64,000 nucleotides of DNA from Odontesthes bonariensis (lineage: Eukaryota > Chordata > Actinopteri > Atheriniformes > Atherinopsidae), in contig NC_134510.1 of NCBI RefSeq assembly GCF_027942865.1, positions 39,328,686 to 39,392,685 of the forward strand, written 5' to 3'. Shown piece by piece: positions 39,088-51,169 of this stretch. Made by a program: the position numbers and the translations under genes. The notes beneath the pieces were generated by a model that had not been told where the DNA came from, did no database searches, and saw only the letters and a program-made list of their open reading frames with translations. The stretch's first letter is position 1. Every line of letters begins with the position of its first letter.

Positions 39088-40200
39088 GTGTGTGTTAACA
39101 CGATGCCAAGGAGGAAAGACATCAGCAAACTGCTGCTGCCCATCAATCTGGGAAGGGTTATAAGGCTGTTTCCCAACTATCTGGAGTCCATCGTTCTACA
39201 GAGAGAAAGATTATCCACAGGTGGAAAACATTCAGGACAGCTGTCAATCTGCCCAGGAGTGGACGTCCCAGCAAGGTCACCCCAAGGTCAGAAACCCAAG
39301 AGCTACATCTCAGACTCTGCGGGCCTCAGTTAGCATGTTAAAGGTTAAAGGTCACCCCAAGGTCAGAAACCCAAGAGCTACATCTCAGACTCTGCGGGCC
39401 TCAGTTAGCATGTTAAAGGTTACAGATCACCCCAAGGTCAGAAACCCAAGAGCTACATCTCAGGCTGTGTTCGAAACCGCATATTTCTCCTACTACTCAT
39501 ACTGACTTTTTTCCCGGATGCATACTAGATTCTCCTAAATGTTGGGTATGCATCATGAGGTTACTACTCATACTCAAACTACCCAAGATGCAACGTGACG
39601 TGACGTCGCCGATCGTCATTTCCTGTCAAAACGGCAGTTTCAAGCTAGCTACAACGAGGGTAGGTTCACTTCCTGTTTTCAAAACAAAAGCACCAATTGT
39701 ATGGTAATGGCTTTCCCTATGATAAAAGGCAACGGGTATTTTATTTTGTGAAAATAACCGGAAGTGCGTTGCTCACTGCGGCTAGCTTTAGTAGCGCCGA
39801 ATTCCTGGGAACAAAATTGTAAACAGCCGGTATTTTGTCAGGTTTTCAACACGTTGGGGATCTAAACGACTACTTTCTCGCCTGAAAATGTTTCAAATGT
39901 TGCTAAAGTTTACAGAGTTTAGAGCTTAAGGGAAATCAGCTTCAGGCCGGCTGATTTCGGCTCGGGCAGGAGCGAAATGCATTGTGGGTAACCGCTCTGC
40001 ATACTGTCTGATCGATGAGTATGCAGTTTCGAACACGGCCTCAGTTAGCATGTTAAAGGTTAAAGGTCATGGCAGCACAGTTAGAAACAGACTGAACTGG
40101 CTTGTGTGGAAGGGCTGCAGGAGAAAAAGAACATGGCAGCACAGCTTAGGTTTGCAAAGCTGCATCTGAACAAACCACAAGACTTCTGGAACAATGTTCC
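39088..40200 (+). pseudogene. Tc1-like transposase pseudogene with internal triplication
   Basis: Scattered frames contain the Tc1 motifs MPRRKDISK, NPRATSQTLRASVSMLKVKG and, after the MITE insertion, HGSTVRNRLN followed by a frame-shifted NMAAQLRFAKLHLNKPQDFW-like stretch. The segment GGTCAGAAACCCAAGAGCTA through TCAGTTAGCATGTTAAAGGT is present three times in tandem (39283-39462). A Harbinger-like MITE splits it at 39463-40040. It is clearly non-functional. Confidence 0.85.
39463..40040 (+). mobile_element. Harbinger-like MITE with TCA target duplication
   Basis: It starts GGCTGTGTTCGAAACCGC and ends GTTTCGAACACGGCC. TCA flanks both sides (39460-39462 and 40041-40043). It is inserted in the Tc1 pseudogene, so it is younger than that insertion. 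Confidence 0.88.
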
Positions 40201-40254
40201 CCCTGAACCAGGAGAGAGACTGAGAACGTCCCACAGGAAACCAGCTGCTGGATC

Positions 40255-40330
40255 AGGGGTTCACTTAGTAAGTGCCTTGAGATGACATTTGTTGTATTTG
40301 GTGCTATATAAATTGAATTGAATTGAAAGA
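40255..40330 (+). mobile_element. LINE 3' terminal fragment
   Basis: GTGCCTTGAGATGACATTTG and then a GGTGCTATATAAATTGAATTG tail, the typical end of fish L2-like LINEs on the + strand. Confidence 0.5.
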
Positions 40331-41072
40331 TATTTTCCTTTCTTTTTCATGACTCACAGATTTGGCTGCTTCTGAGTTACTTGAAGGGAGATTTTTATTC
40401 ATAACTTTGCATAAAAATAAATACATTTTAGCCTGAGAAGACTGCACCTAACACATTCAGCCTCTATAAATAAGTCCTATTGATCGGCCTCTTTACAGGA
40501 AAAACATTTGGTCAGCACTGTTGTCACATGATACCTCATTTTCCCAGAAGAGGTGGAGACGGCCGACAGAAACGGCTCTAATCTTGTTATGATTTATGTT
40601 CGAGAAAGGCTTCGAAGCTTTTTTTTCATTCTGAGGAAAGAAAGATATTTAAAGTGGTAGCCTGGCTGTGGTGGGCCGGCGGTTTGAATGCAAAGTCTCT
40701 GCTCTTTTTCACTCCTCAGGTAGCCACCTGCAAACCTCCACCAAACCTGAGTAACGTCCCTGAGTGGCAGTGTCGGCCGCAGACTGATTGCACCACTTAG
40801 GTGGAATTCAGCTGGTCTGATGTGAGGAAACTTGAGGTTACTTCAGCGGAAATATGAGCCTGCGCTGCGTGATTGGCTCACAGTTGATTTGGCAAACGGG
40901 ACGTTCTGTGCGGCTTTCTTTTCTTACTCTTAAAGTCTTCAAGCCAAGCATAACAGGCACGTTATGATAAGCATGACTCAGACTCCGAAGAGAGGGCGAG
41001 CCTTTTTCTGTTGCCATTAAGCGAGAGGAAACCGAGGAAACCGAGGAAACTGAGGCCCGGAGAGCTGAGAAG

Positions 41073-41530
41073 ATGACCACGTCCTCTCCCGTGATGCCGG
41101 AGGGTTTCACCCTGGCTCAGCCCGTCCCCGTGCTGACCGTCCTGCCACCCTCCTCGGACACGGAGTCCTGGTCCCGCTCACCCAGCCCCAGACCGCCGCG
41201 CTGCAGCCGCCTGAACCGGTCCCACCACAGCCGGACCCGAACCAAGAGGCAAAAAGCAGCCGAGCAAGGCTGCACCTCGAGGATGAGATGGCGTAAAGCG
41301 CCTCAAGTTGTTGTGGGGGAGTCTGCAGAGAGGGACGCTGTTGGACAGCGCAGCCCCTCCCCCTCCGGCGCCGCTCAGATGGAGGGGGCGGGGCTCGGGC
41401 GGGACAGCCCCTCGCACGACCTCCTCCTGCCGCCGCCTCGCTCCTGGTCCCATAGCCCCTCGCCCAGCCGGCGCTCCCGTTGGTCCCTCAGGAGCCTGCT
41501 GAGCAGAGACCCTGACTGGGACGACTGCAG
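41073..41530 (+). CDS. gramd1a: Probable alternative first coding exon of gramd1a
   Basis: A GC-rich 458-nt open segment starts at an ATG (GAGAAGATGACC) and stops at a good donor (GACTGCAG followed by GTCAGT). Its end phase (2) equals that of the canonical 8-nt first exon at 53145-53152, so it can splice in frame to the exon at 58088, giving DC-S-TASNSPRSTPG. The 152-residue product is Ser/Arg/Pro-rich (SRSPSPRPPRCSR, SPSPSRRSRWSLRSLLSR) with no known domain, as expected for a disordered N-terminus. Nothing in it resembles a transposon. The link to gramd1a is an inference from phase, strand and position, and the gene could instead be a separate small one. Confidence 0.55.
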
Positions 41531-41818
41531 GTCAGTGTTCTGGGTTCACCCCAAAAAAAAGGAAGGTGGAAGAAGTAATGAAGGTAAACACAAACACGCT
41601 GGGTCAGGAGCAGAAGCTAAACTGCTCGCCTTAATGGCGGCAGCAGTCAGCGCCCTGTCTGACGGGGTTCCACACCGTTAAACCTCGGGCCATTTGCATT
41701 CAGCTGCACCCACACCAGCTGCTGGCGTAGACTGAATAGCTTCTCATTTGTGTCCTGTCAGATTCCCCCAAAGCTGCAGGAGGTTAGCTACTTTGGAACG
41801 AGCTGATGTGAAAACTTA

Positions 41819-42967
41819 AGCCGCATTCCCGCTGTAGGAACCTTCTGCACCTTTTAAGGAACGGGGGCCGTTTTCTCCCTCATTCGCACATACAGGAACT
41901 AGGGACCACGGCCCTCAGGAACTAGGGACCGCGGCCCTCAGGAACTAGGGACCACGGTCCTCAGGAACTAGGGACCACGGTCCTCAGGAACTAGGGACCA
42001 CGGCCCTCAGGAACTAGGGACCGCGGCCCTCAGGAACTAGGGACCACGGCCCTCGGGTACTAGGGACCACGGCCCTCGGGAACTAGGGACCACGGTCCTC
42101 AGGAACTAGGGACCACGGCCCTCAGGAACTAGGGACCACGGCCCTCGGGTACTAGGGACCGCGGCCCTCGGGTACTCGGGACCACAGCCCTCAGGAACTA
42201 GGGACCACGGTCCTCAGGAACTAGGGACCACGGTCCTCAGGAACTAGGGACCACGGCCCTCAGGAACTAGGGACCACGGTCCTCGGGAACTAGGGACCAC
42301 GGCCCTCGGGAACTAGGGACCGCGGCTCTCGGGAACTAGGGACGGCGGCCCTCGGGAACTAGGGACCGCGGCCCTCGGGAACTAGGGACCGCGGCTCTCG
42401 GGAACTAGGGACAGCGGCTCTCGGGAACTAGGGACGGCGGCCCTCGGGTACTAGGGACGGCGGCCCTCAGGAACTAGGGACCACAGCCCTCAGTTACTAG
42501 GGACCACAGCCCTCAGGAACTAGGGACCACGGCCCTCGGGTACTAGGGACCGCGGCCCTCGGGAACTAGGGACCGCGGCCCTCGGGAACTCGGGACCACG
42601 GCCCTCAGTTCCTGGAACCATTTCAGCTCCTTCTCCTCAGCTGGGTCTGTTCTGCGTTCCATAGGAACACATCTGACGGAGGTGTTTGGTAGCTCCGCCC
42701 CTTGGTGGTTGGTAGCCCCGCCCCTTGGTGGTCGGTAGCTCCGCCCCTTGTCATGTTGTCAGGCTGAAATGTTTCCTCATATGACACAGACACAACCTTG
42801 GCGTGTTTAATAAGTTAAACCTCACGTGGTCTCCTTTGTCTGCGGCGGTCTGCTCTCCTTCCTTCATGAAACCAAAAGGTACGGCCTGCGCTCCATCCTG
42901 CGTCTCCTGACTCTCTCTGTGAGCTCTTCCAGCCTCCATGTTAGACGCCCCATGTGATCGTCCATGA
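41819..42967. mobile_element. Foldback-family element with expanded 23-bp satellite
   Basis: It shares AGCCGCATTCCCGCTGTAGG and the flanking GTAGCTCCGCCCCTTG / GTGAGCTCTTCCAGCCTCC parts with 19935-20714. The 23-bp unit between them has grown to about 30 copies (41888-42605). A TTAA element at 42972 interrupts the element, and the rest of the right arm is missing. Confidence 0.8.
41888..42605. repeat. 23-bp satellite array, about 30 copies
   Basis: The unit is GGAACTAGGGACCACGGCCC followed by TCA, with recurrent substitutions (CCGCGG, GGCGG, GTACT). It is homogeneous in length and lies within a transposon whose relative has only one or two units. Confidence 0.95.
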
Positions 42968-42971
42968 TTAA

Positions 42972-43535
42972 AGGGGAACTCCGGTATTTTCAACATTAAG
43001 CCTCTTTTCTGAGTCGTCTACAATGTTTTAGAACCCCCCTCACCTCTTTTTTGATGTTTACTGCTGTCTCCGGTATTTGCCTAATTTTGATTCTTCTCAA
43101 CCTGCTTCAGAACGGCAAGTCATGTGCATGTCCTAAAAGGTCCGTAAAAGCACAATAAACGTCCGTTTTCAAAATAATCAACTCAGCGGAGTGGTTACTG
43201 GTGTGCACTGGTAATCCATATCAAATTTTGTTGCGAAAAGTTGCTTCTGTCGTGTTTTATTTGGCAGCTCGTTCATGCTCGCACTATTTTCTTAGCGGTG
43301 GCGGAGTAATATCACTCCGGTGAGTTGATTATTTTGAAAACGGACTTTTATGGTGCTTTTACGGACCTTTAAGGACATGCGCATGACATGCCGTTCTGAA
43401 GCAGGTTGAGAAGAATCAAAATTAGGCAAATACAGGAGACAGCAGTAAACATCAAAAAAGCGGTGAGGGGGGTTCTAAAACACTGCAGACGACTCATAAA
43501 AGAGGCTTAATGTTGAAAATACCGCAGTTCTCCTT
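42972..43535. mobile_element. TTAA foldback element, intact copy
   Basis: TTAA flanks at 42968-42971 and 43536-43539. The long inverted arms (about 170-200 bp) begin AGGGGAACTCCGGTATTTTC and end in the corresponding inverse. The loop contains CTTAGCGGTGGCGGAGTAAT. The empty site is preserved in the paralogous host element (CATGATTAATATC at 20404). Confidence 0.9.
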
Positions 43536-43539
43536 TTAA

Positions 43540-44700
43540 TATAAGTTTGTAGTATGGAAGTTTGTAGTATGGAAGTTTGTAGTATGGAAGTTTGGAACAC
43601 AGCCCTATTCTCAGTAAAGTTACAGCAGAGTAAAATGGAACATTCTTCCACTCCTGTCCTTATTTTCACCTTATTATTTATTATTTTTCCCTTTTCTCCT
43701 GTTGGAGGGTGAACATAACAAATAAACATATGAACAATGAACAAGTTTGTAGCCTGAACCGAGGGGATACATCATCTACACTTCACATTGTCTTTACTAT
43801 TTGTTGTATTGTTGCCCTTTGAACTTTCCACTTCTTTACATAATTTTTTGATTCATTTCTTGCCCTGGTCTAAATCATATGCTGAGATGAATAATTTAAT
43901 AATCACATTTCTCTCTTCACACACATTTAACACTTCTTGCTGTGGCAGACGGCTGCGTCGCATCAGGTCCTATCAGGTCCGACTCATGTGGGAATGCAGA
44001 CTGAAACAGTTCCCCTGGGGAAGGGCGGCTATCCGAACGCGGCTTTAGTCGGGACAGATTGCGCTGTCAGAACCCTGATAAAGATGATTCATGAGACACT
44101 TTGACGTCAGCTTTCTAAAAAAGCCGGCCAATAATCCCACTGAGGAGCTGTGGAGATAAGGCAGAGCTGCCTCTGCTGCCTGCTGTGAAAGCCTCCAGTT
44201 TCTGTGCGTTTTCAGACATTAGTGTGAAGTGTTAAGGACAGGAAGCTGCAAGGTTATGGAAACTGTAAACAAAGACTGCTGTGGAGGAGAGGGAGAAAAA
44301 AAACAGAGCTGGGTCAGCTTCAAGGAGCTGGAGGCGGGGCTGAGAGCTATTTATCCTTCCTTTGAATGATGACATCATCCTCAGCCAATGGGGCTGGACT
44401 CTCAGTCTGATGATGTCATGCGAGTCCAATCAGAGGGGTCGGCGTGCTCACTGCAGTGGGCCGCAGAGGGGGATTGTGTCCTGTGCTTCACATGAACAGC
44501 TGTGTCCTTGTGCTCCTCGTTCACACATCGTTTTATTGACCCACTTACGTTGTTTAGCTGCTCACAGAACCTTAACGAGACCGACTGATCCGGTTCTGAG
44601 TCGCCTCCATGTTGGCCATTATTTGGAAGATTAACCAGCACTGAAAGCAGCCGGTTTAAAATGTTTTGAACTGAAGCAAACAAAGGTTTTCAAGGTCCTG
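43540..44700. other. Intergenic sequence, mostly unassigned
   Basis: It contains a small GGAAGTTTGTAGTAT tandem repeat ending in TTGGAACACAGCC (a MITE end, 43545-43605) and a fragment shared with 20860-20965 at 43946-44050. No gene is recognised in the remainder, although 44050-44650 is GC-balanced. Confidence 0.35.
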
Positions 44701-44715
44701 ATGCATCGGGTCCAG

Positions 44716-45400
44716 ATTCAGATCCTGTTCATCTGCTGTAGATAGTTCTTTAGGCCTGACACTTCTTCTTTTGTCCTCCACTTGTCCAGTTTCCTCAGAT
44801 GTTTTAAGGACACACTGCACACCGTGCTGAGATATGCCAAGTTTTCAGCTAACAGCTCTTTGGGAATCGCCTTGTTGCTGCAGAAATCCTGTTTTCTGTC
44901 TGTCACACTGTGTTATCTTTGCTGTTTTTCACACATGCAGCTAAAGAAATGGGAACAAATCTTAATTCCAGTCTAAAACCCACAAAGAGCTTCTAGATTA
45001 TTCATTTCTGGTGGCATAAAACAGTTTAATCATTTCATTTATATTAATTGTTCCATAATTAATCATTAGATTATATCTTATATTCCTTTTTAAGCTTTAA
45101 ATTTAATCTTATTTACTTTTTCTTGATGTTGAATAACATATAATTCTTATTATTGTCTGTTTTTTTTCCTACTTTTCTACTTTTAGACGTGATAACGTTA
45201 ATTTTTTGAGGATTAGTATTTTTATTTAAACTGAATTTCTTATATTAATTTGACTCTTGGTAACTGAAAGCAGTTTTAAACGTAAATGTACAAAAAAGTT
45301 GAAACTATGTGGACACAACACTGGTTCATCCCTTGAATTAGGAGCCTTTTACCTGCCTGAATGGTTCATAGCTCAGATTTAAGTGGCTTAACAGATGCTT
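44716..45400 (-). pseudogene. Tc1-like transposase N-terminal remnant, second copy
   Basis: The minus frame at 44718-44906 (IPKELLAENLAYLSTV) matches the copy at 33900 almost exactly, followed on the same strand by family non-coding sequence up to about 45400. The catalytic domain is absent. Confidence 0.75.
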
Positions 45401-46178
45401 GTTGAACACTGAAGTAGCCACTTGAGATGTGTTCAACATCCCATGAATGTTTAAAAGGTTTTTTATTTTTTTAAATGCGCTGGTGCTTCTGTTTTCGCCC
45501 ACACTATCTGTGATTATTATCTTCGACGTCACTTTCCTTCCCGTCATTCTATCAGAGGACGTTTCATATCACTTTGACCTGGATTTGTGTCTTTATTTTG
45601 GCCAGCGGGTGCAGATCTGCTGGTGCACAAACTTTCCAAATCACTTTGAGCCGAACTGCTCATTGTTCATCTGTTCGTTCACTTCACCGGCTGCAGCTCT
45701 GTGACCCAAGCGTGGAGCAGACGGTTGTGGTCTAATAATCAGTGGCACTGTGTACTGTAAATACAAGCTGCACACACACTGTACGCATGTAAACACCTGA
45801 TTTAACCTTGAATCATCTGGGACGCTCCCGGATCACTGCTGACATGGACATAGTTGGATTGTTTGTAACAAATGAGCAGCCATTGATTGTTGTGTGACCT
45901 CTTCTTGGCTCTTTATCAGCAGTTGGTGGTATCAGAGGTCCGTTATCTGTCCCTCTGATGCTGGTCTGTATGTCGTATCCAGTTTGGTCTTCTCCCCCAC
46001 AGAAAGTCCTTCTGTTGCAGGAAGTGATGCAGAGCGTCATGTCTGCACCACATTCTGTGCACCCACATCCCGTGCTGTTAGCCACATGCGGCTCCTCCAG
46101 CTTTAATTGGTGCTCGCACTCACAGAGTAGCTTATAACAACATGCTAACGATAACAATCCTTTTATTCAAATAACATA
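45400..46178. other. Intergenic sequence, no recognised gene
   Basis: Short open frames occur on both strands (e.g. 45447-45704 + and 45813-46157 -), but none shows a known motif or linked splice sites. Confidence 0.35.
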
Positions 46179-46805
46179 GGATGTGTTCGAAACCGCATAT
46201 TACACACTTCCAAACTGCATACTCATCGATCAGAGAGTATGCAGAGCGTTTACCCACAATGCATTTCGCTCCTGCCCGAGCTGAAATCAGCCGGCCTGAA
46301 GCTGATTTCGCTTAAGCTCTAAACTCTGTAAACTTTAGCAACATTTGAAACATTTTCAAGTGAGAAAGTAGTCGTTTAGATCCCCAACGTGTTGAAAACC
46401 TGACAAAATACCGGCTGTTTACCATTTTGTTCCCACGAATTCGGCGCTACTAAAGCTAGCCGCAGTGAGCAACGCACTTCCTGTTATTTTCACAAAATAA
46501 AATACCCGTTGCCTTTTATCATAGGGAAAGCCATTACCATACAATTGGTGCTTTTGTTTTGAAAACAGGAAGTGAAGCTACCCTCGTTGTAGCTAGCTTG
46601 AAACTGCCGTTTTGATAGGAAATGACGATCGGCCACGTTACGTTGCATCTTGGGTAGTTTGAGTATGAGTAGTAACCTCATGATGCATACCCAACATTTC
46701 GGAGAATCTAGTGTGCATCCGGGAACTTCTGCTTACTCAAACTCGCTTACTAACTCAGAAAGTTAGTGTGAGTAGTAGGAGAAGTATACGGTTTCGAACA
46801 CAGCC
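46179..46805 (-). mobile_element. Harbinger-like MITE, copy with ATA/ACA flanks
   Basis: The left end GGATGTGTTCGAAACCGC and right end GGTTTCGAACACAGCC are flanked by ATA and ACA, a 3-bp duplication with one transition. The orientation is as at 27284. Confidence 0.78.
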
Positions 46806-48069
46806 ACACAGTGAATACTGCACAGTATTAGGTATTTTTTATTAATTTTGTGTTTTTGTAGTATTAAGTATTTTTATATAGACTTTCTTTATTGGAAGCA
46901 GTTTAACAGGTAGCAATGTAGCGGTACAGCTCAACAGAGAAGCCTTCCATTCTATAATTTTTCCCAGTTTTTTATCCCTCCCACAATCCCACCCCACGCA
47001 ACGCAGAACAGTTCTAAGAATTCAACATCAACATATAAACAGTACAAGACACATACAACAAACACATGAATATGGAAAATGACAAAGTAAACTAGTAAAT
47101 ATAAATAAAAATGTTAAAAAAAAAAGAAAATAAATAAAATATAAATATATGGGGGGCTCAGTCGTCGCAGTCAGGCAGAGATGTCAAAGATTCAATATAG
47201 TTTAAGAGAGGTCTCCAAGTATTTTCACAAGGACTAAGGAACCATCGAGGGAAAATCTGAGCTTTTCAAGTTTAATGGACAGTAGCACCTCTTTCACCCA
47301 CCTGCTGTGAGACGGAGAGTGAGGGTGTTTCCCATTGAGAAGTATGAGTCGCCTGGCCAACAAAGTGGCAAATGCAGAACAATTTGCATAACTTTACATG
47401 CAAGAGGCTGCAGGGGGAACCAAAGAGGAGTATGAAGTATTTTTATTAAGTATTAATTAAGGCTTAATGGTGTTTCCTAAAGGGGCCACACTGTTAAACC
47501 TGGCAACGCAGCCTCCTTTAGCCAGCGCGAAATGCAGGCACAATGGATCGGTTTTTGAATTAAAAAAGGGCAAAAACCAGCACAGAAACCAAACGAAAAT
47601 CAGCATGAAGACGCCAGAGAGGGGACGAGCAGGCAAACGTCGGGTGTACCGCCAGATGCAGGCACCATGGATCGGTTTTAAGTTTAAAAAAAAGGGCAAA
47701 AACCAGCACAAAAACCATGCTCATCCTGAATGTCTCACTATGATTACAACAACAAACTACAAATACAACATGAAGAAAGTAAAGAGGACATGCATGCCAG
47801 CTTCCGCTCATCCCAGTATTAAAGGCCTACAGAAAGCTGACACTACACCCAATACATAATGATAATACATACACAGAGGAACAATAATGATCATTGGACT
47901 CTACACCAAAACATTTCATAAACGCATGAAATTTGCGATTTTGAATTTGCCGCTTGGAAATCCTTCCTGGAATTCCAGACTGGGGGCGGGGCTTCCGTGC
48001 GACGTCACAGGTGCCATGGTTTTTCCTGGCTGCCGCTATTGTAGTATGCTTGTTGAGTGGTGAAGGCAA

Positions 48070-48490
48070 TAAAACGTTGGGTTCAGTGCAGTTTTTATTG
48101 CGAGTAGATGTACGAAGTGCTGTGGGTGCGTGTGTTGCCCTCAGCAGCAGCAGCTCACACCACCGGGGACAGAGGAAGCAGAGAGACCCGCGGTCTTGTG
48201 TCTGTGCCTCCCTGTCCGCCTGCCTCCTCTCTGGTGAAATCAGCCGGAGCCATCCCGCCGTGTTCAGCTCCCTGCGGTGCGGACGCTCAGGGGGAATCCA
48301 CCTGGCGGAGAGCGGACACACCGCGGGATGGTTGCCCTGAAATCAGCCGGCAGAGCGATCATCGAGAGCCCCGACGTGGACACACGGCTTCCTCTGTCCC
48401 CGGTGGTGTGAGCTGCTGAGGGCAACACACGCACCCACAGCACTTCGTACATCTACTCGCAATAAAAACTGCACTGAACCCAACGTTTTA
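48070..48490. mobile_element. Foldback with about 105-bp arms
   Basis: TAAAACGTTGGGTTCAGTGC at the left is inverted as GCACTGAACCCAACGTTTTA at the right. The arms run 48070-48181 and 48388-48490 around a GC-rich loop of about 205 bp. The opposite-strand frames across it mirror each other for this reason. Confidence 0.85.
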
Positions 48491-48853
48491 TATTTCCAAG
48501 CGGCGTCCCGCGGCACACATGGGGAACTTCCAAGCACGAAAGTGAGTGGGAGTATACTTGTGTTTGGACGGTATCAGTGCCGCAAATGTAGCAACAGTGG
48601 TGTTATCCATGGAGAGGAGGGCGTTATGGGATTCTGTCTCTTTGTTGCAGCCTAATGGACTGTTATGTTTTATTACGCACCTGTCGTCTGCCTCTTCCGG
48701 TTTGCCAAATTCGAGTCAAATGTGGCGATAGTTTATTGGGCCTAATCAGGACTATCCAGGGGCCTAAAATTATTTTAAAATCATAAAAACATTCCATGGT
48801 ATATAAGGAATCGATCTGCTATTTCAGTTTTGTGCAAAAAATCACCTTTCTGT

Positions 48854-50001
48854 TAGCCTGGAAAACCAGCGCCAACTGCTGGACGGCAAAATGTTTTGCC
48901 TGCGGTTGGGTCTGGCCTCGATCCACTTGTCATTTTGAAAATACTGCCCTGAATCTGGCAGATGGCAACTAAACCAATCACAACGCAGAGATGTGTTTTG
49001 AATCAACGCGGGCGGGCCAGAGGGTTCTGAGGGAGTGACGACAGAGCAGTGCGACGTTGGGCAGTGGAAGCGAACATAGACAAGCGAAAGCACAACAAGA
49101 AAGATGGCGGCGGCAATGGAACAGTGCTCGTTTGATTCAGCCTTGGCACACAGCCATTATAACGAACAGCCTTGCCACTCTCTATTAAGCCCCATTGTAC
49201 CGGCTTTTTGGCTGCAGTTCCACCAGAATTCCACTGGGAGCGTCGGTGGAGACCAGAATGAATGGGGCCCAATGGAGCTAGATGCTACAAATGGTCAGTT
49301 TCACCTAAGTCTCCTCAAGAGCGCTCAGATTTGAATGTAGTTTCTGAGAGCTCAACATGGGTTTCAAGTAAAAAATCAACTGAACGAGTACATATATCCC
49401 TTTGATTTCTTACTGGTTGGCTTCTTGTTGTCCACAACGCGCTAGCATTGTGCTAATGACAGCTGGTCGACCAGCTATGTATGACGTCATATACACTTCA
49501 AATCCTTTTTTTAAGCAAATGAGTGGCTCTAAAAATCTAAAACTCAGCCATGGGTATTTTCTAAACACCCTCTTTCGAAAACAACATTCGAATTACTAGA
49601 GAAAAAATTATATCTTGAGATAAGGGCACGAAAGGGCGTATAGCTCCATAGGACTCCATTCATTCTGGTCTCCAAAATTGGGCGCCCCACGTGGAAAGAG
49701 GGTGGAACTGCAACCAAAATCGCCTCGTTGGAAACCGGAAATGCACCGTGAGTGGCGTATCTGTCCTATTATAGAATCTGTGCTTGGCATCAGTTTTGGA
49801 AGAGTCCCCTCCCACCAAAGCTTTCTGTCGCGCTTACTACGTCACAGTCAGTTGCGCTGATTGGTCAGAGCGTTGGCCTATAGGCACAGACGCGGTTTGA
49901 AAGACAACGGGTTGTGCTCATCAACAATGTTCCGTTGTATCCATTGATCGGTGCCAGACTAAATTAGACATCCAATCCATTTAGGCTGGTTTATCAGGCT
50001 A
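48854..50001. mobile_element. TAGCCTGG-family transposon, 1.15 kb, 9-bp TSD
   Basis: It starts TAGCCTGGAAAACCAGC and ends GCTGGTTTATCAGGCTA, with CCTTTCTGT duplicated at 48845-48853 and 50002-50010. The terminal octamer is that of 1160 and 37058, but the interior differs, so it is a related but separate family. No transposase is recognised. Confidence 0.85.
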
Positions 50002-50519
50002 CCTTTCTGTAGGCCTTTAAGGTAAATGTGGTCTGAATTGAAAATGTATTGGCTGTGTTGTTTCTTTTTTTGTGTTTTGTGGGATGTTTTATATGTAGAA
50101 ATGCATATTTGCAAAAGGGGACTTTAGTATGTTGTGGTAAAAGTGGCTCTTTCCTTGATTTTGCTCTGCCAGTGTGGCTCTTGTGAGAAAAATAGTGAGT
50201 ATCGTTGTGTTAGTCCTTCCGGGTGCCGCGGTTCAACCCTCCGTTACACAAAACTCTGACGTTACCGTGGGTCATCGGGGGGGCTCGGAAAGCAGATTAC
50301 ACTCAGAGAGGCTGAATCGTGGAGATGTGGGCCTGGCTCAGGCCAGCGTGGATTATGCTGTGGACTCTAATCCAGAGAGATGGACACAGATTGAGGGTTA
50401 AGGGATTGGGTGGGCTCTGGGCTTTGGCCAGGTGGACTCACTACTGGTCGTGTTGTAGTTGTCTTTATCTGCCAGATACCTCTCTACGAAAAACACACCA
50501 GTTCCTACTATTTACTTTG

Positions 50520-50950
50520 GATCTAAATCAAATCAAATCAAATTTATTTGTAGCACATTTCATGTCCAAAACAATTCAAAGTGCTTCACATAAAATAAAA
50601 GCATTGCAGCAGGGAGTGGAAGAAGCATTAAAAATACATAAAAGAATATAAAGAGAAAGAAATAAAATCATTTAAATGATTAAAAACAAGCAACAGTCCA
50701 GATAAGTTCAAAGATATTTTGCAGATTTCATGCATAGACACATGAGAACAGAAATGTTTTTAACCTGGATTTAAAAATGTCTCCATTTGGTGAAAGTTTA
50801 ATCTCCACTGGCAGTTTGTTCCACTTGTTTGCAGCATAACAGCTAAATGCTGCTTCTCCATGTTTAGTCTGGACTCTGGACTAGACCAGCTGACCTGAGT
50901 CCTTGGATCTCAGAGCTCTGCTCTCCCAGAATGCATCTGTGATATGTATC
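50520..50950 (-). mobile_element. LINE 3' tail (minus strand)
   Basis: AATCAAATTTATTTGTAGCA and TTCAAAGTGCTTCACATAAA followed by the inverted LPVEIK/FKSRLKTFL coding tail (about 50750-50840). It is the same family as 3010 and 57517. Confidence 0.7.
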
Positions 50951-51169
50951 ACAGATGCATTCTGGGCCTGAACCGTTCTGGGATTTGTAAACCATCTATT
51001 CTAGTCTTTTTTTCCCCCCCAACTTTCAAGCTGTAGGCGGTGCTGTGTGATTTCAACTAAAGCTCACTTTCTTTCTGCATTTAACCATTTCCTCTAGGAT
51101 ATTTTTCAAATTAAAAAAAATACCCCCAAAGACGGATTCCACATTCGATGTGAAATCTTTGAGTGTGGC

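Larger units (their letters stand above)
46806..50206 (-). mobile_element. Large composite repeat, minus orientation, with insertions
   Basis: 46806-46880, 47430-47850 and 50002-50206 correspond, inverted, to 51170-52612 (e.g. CTTAATGGTGTTTCCTAAAG and GAGCCACACTGGC-type parts). Between them lie other insertions, including 48070-48490 and 48854-50001. The ends resemble GATACTCACTATTTTT. The frames at 47457-47859 (KKGKNQHRNQTK) are low-complexity artefacts. Confidence 0.6.

Noticed and set aside
41178..41453. Minus-strand ORF opposite the candidate gramd1a exon
   Set aside because: A Pro/Arg/Gly-rich shadow frame without start or splice context; the plus strand has a strong donor in the right phase.
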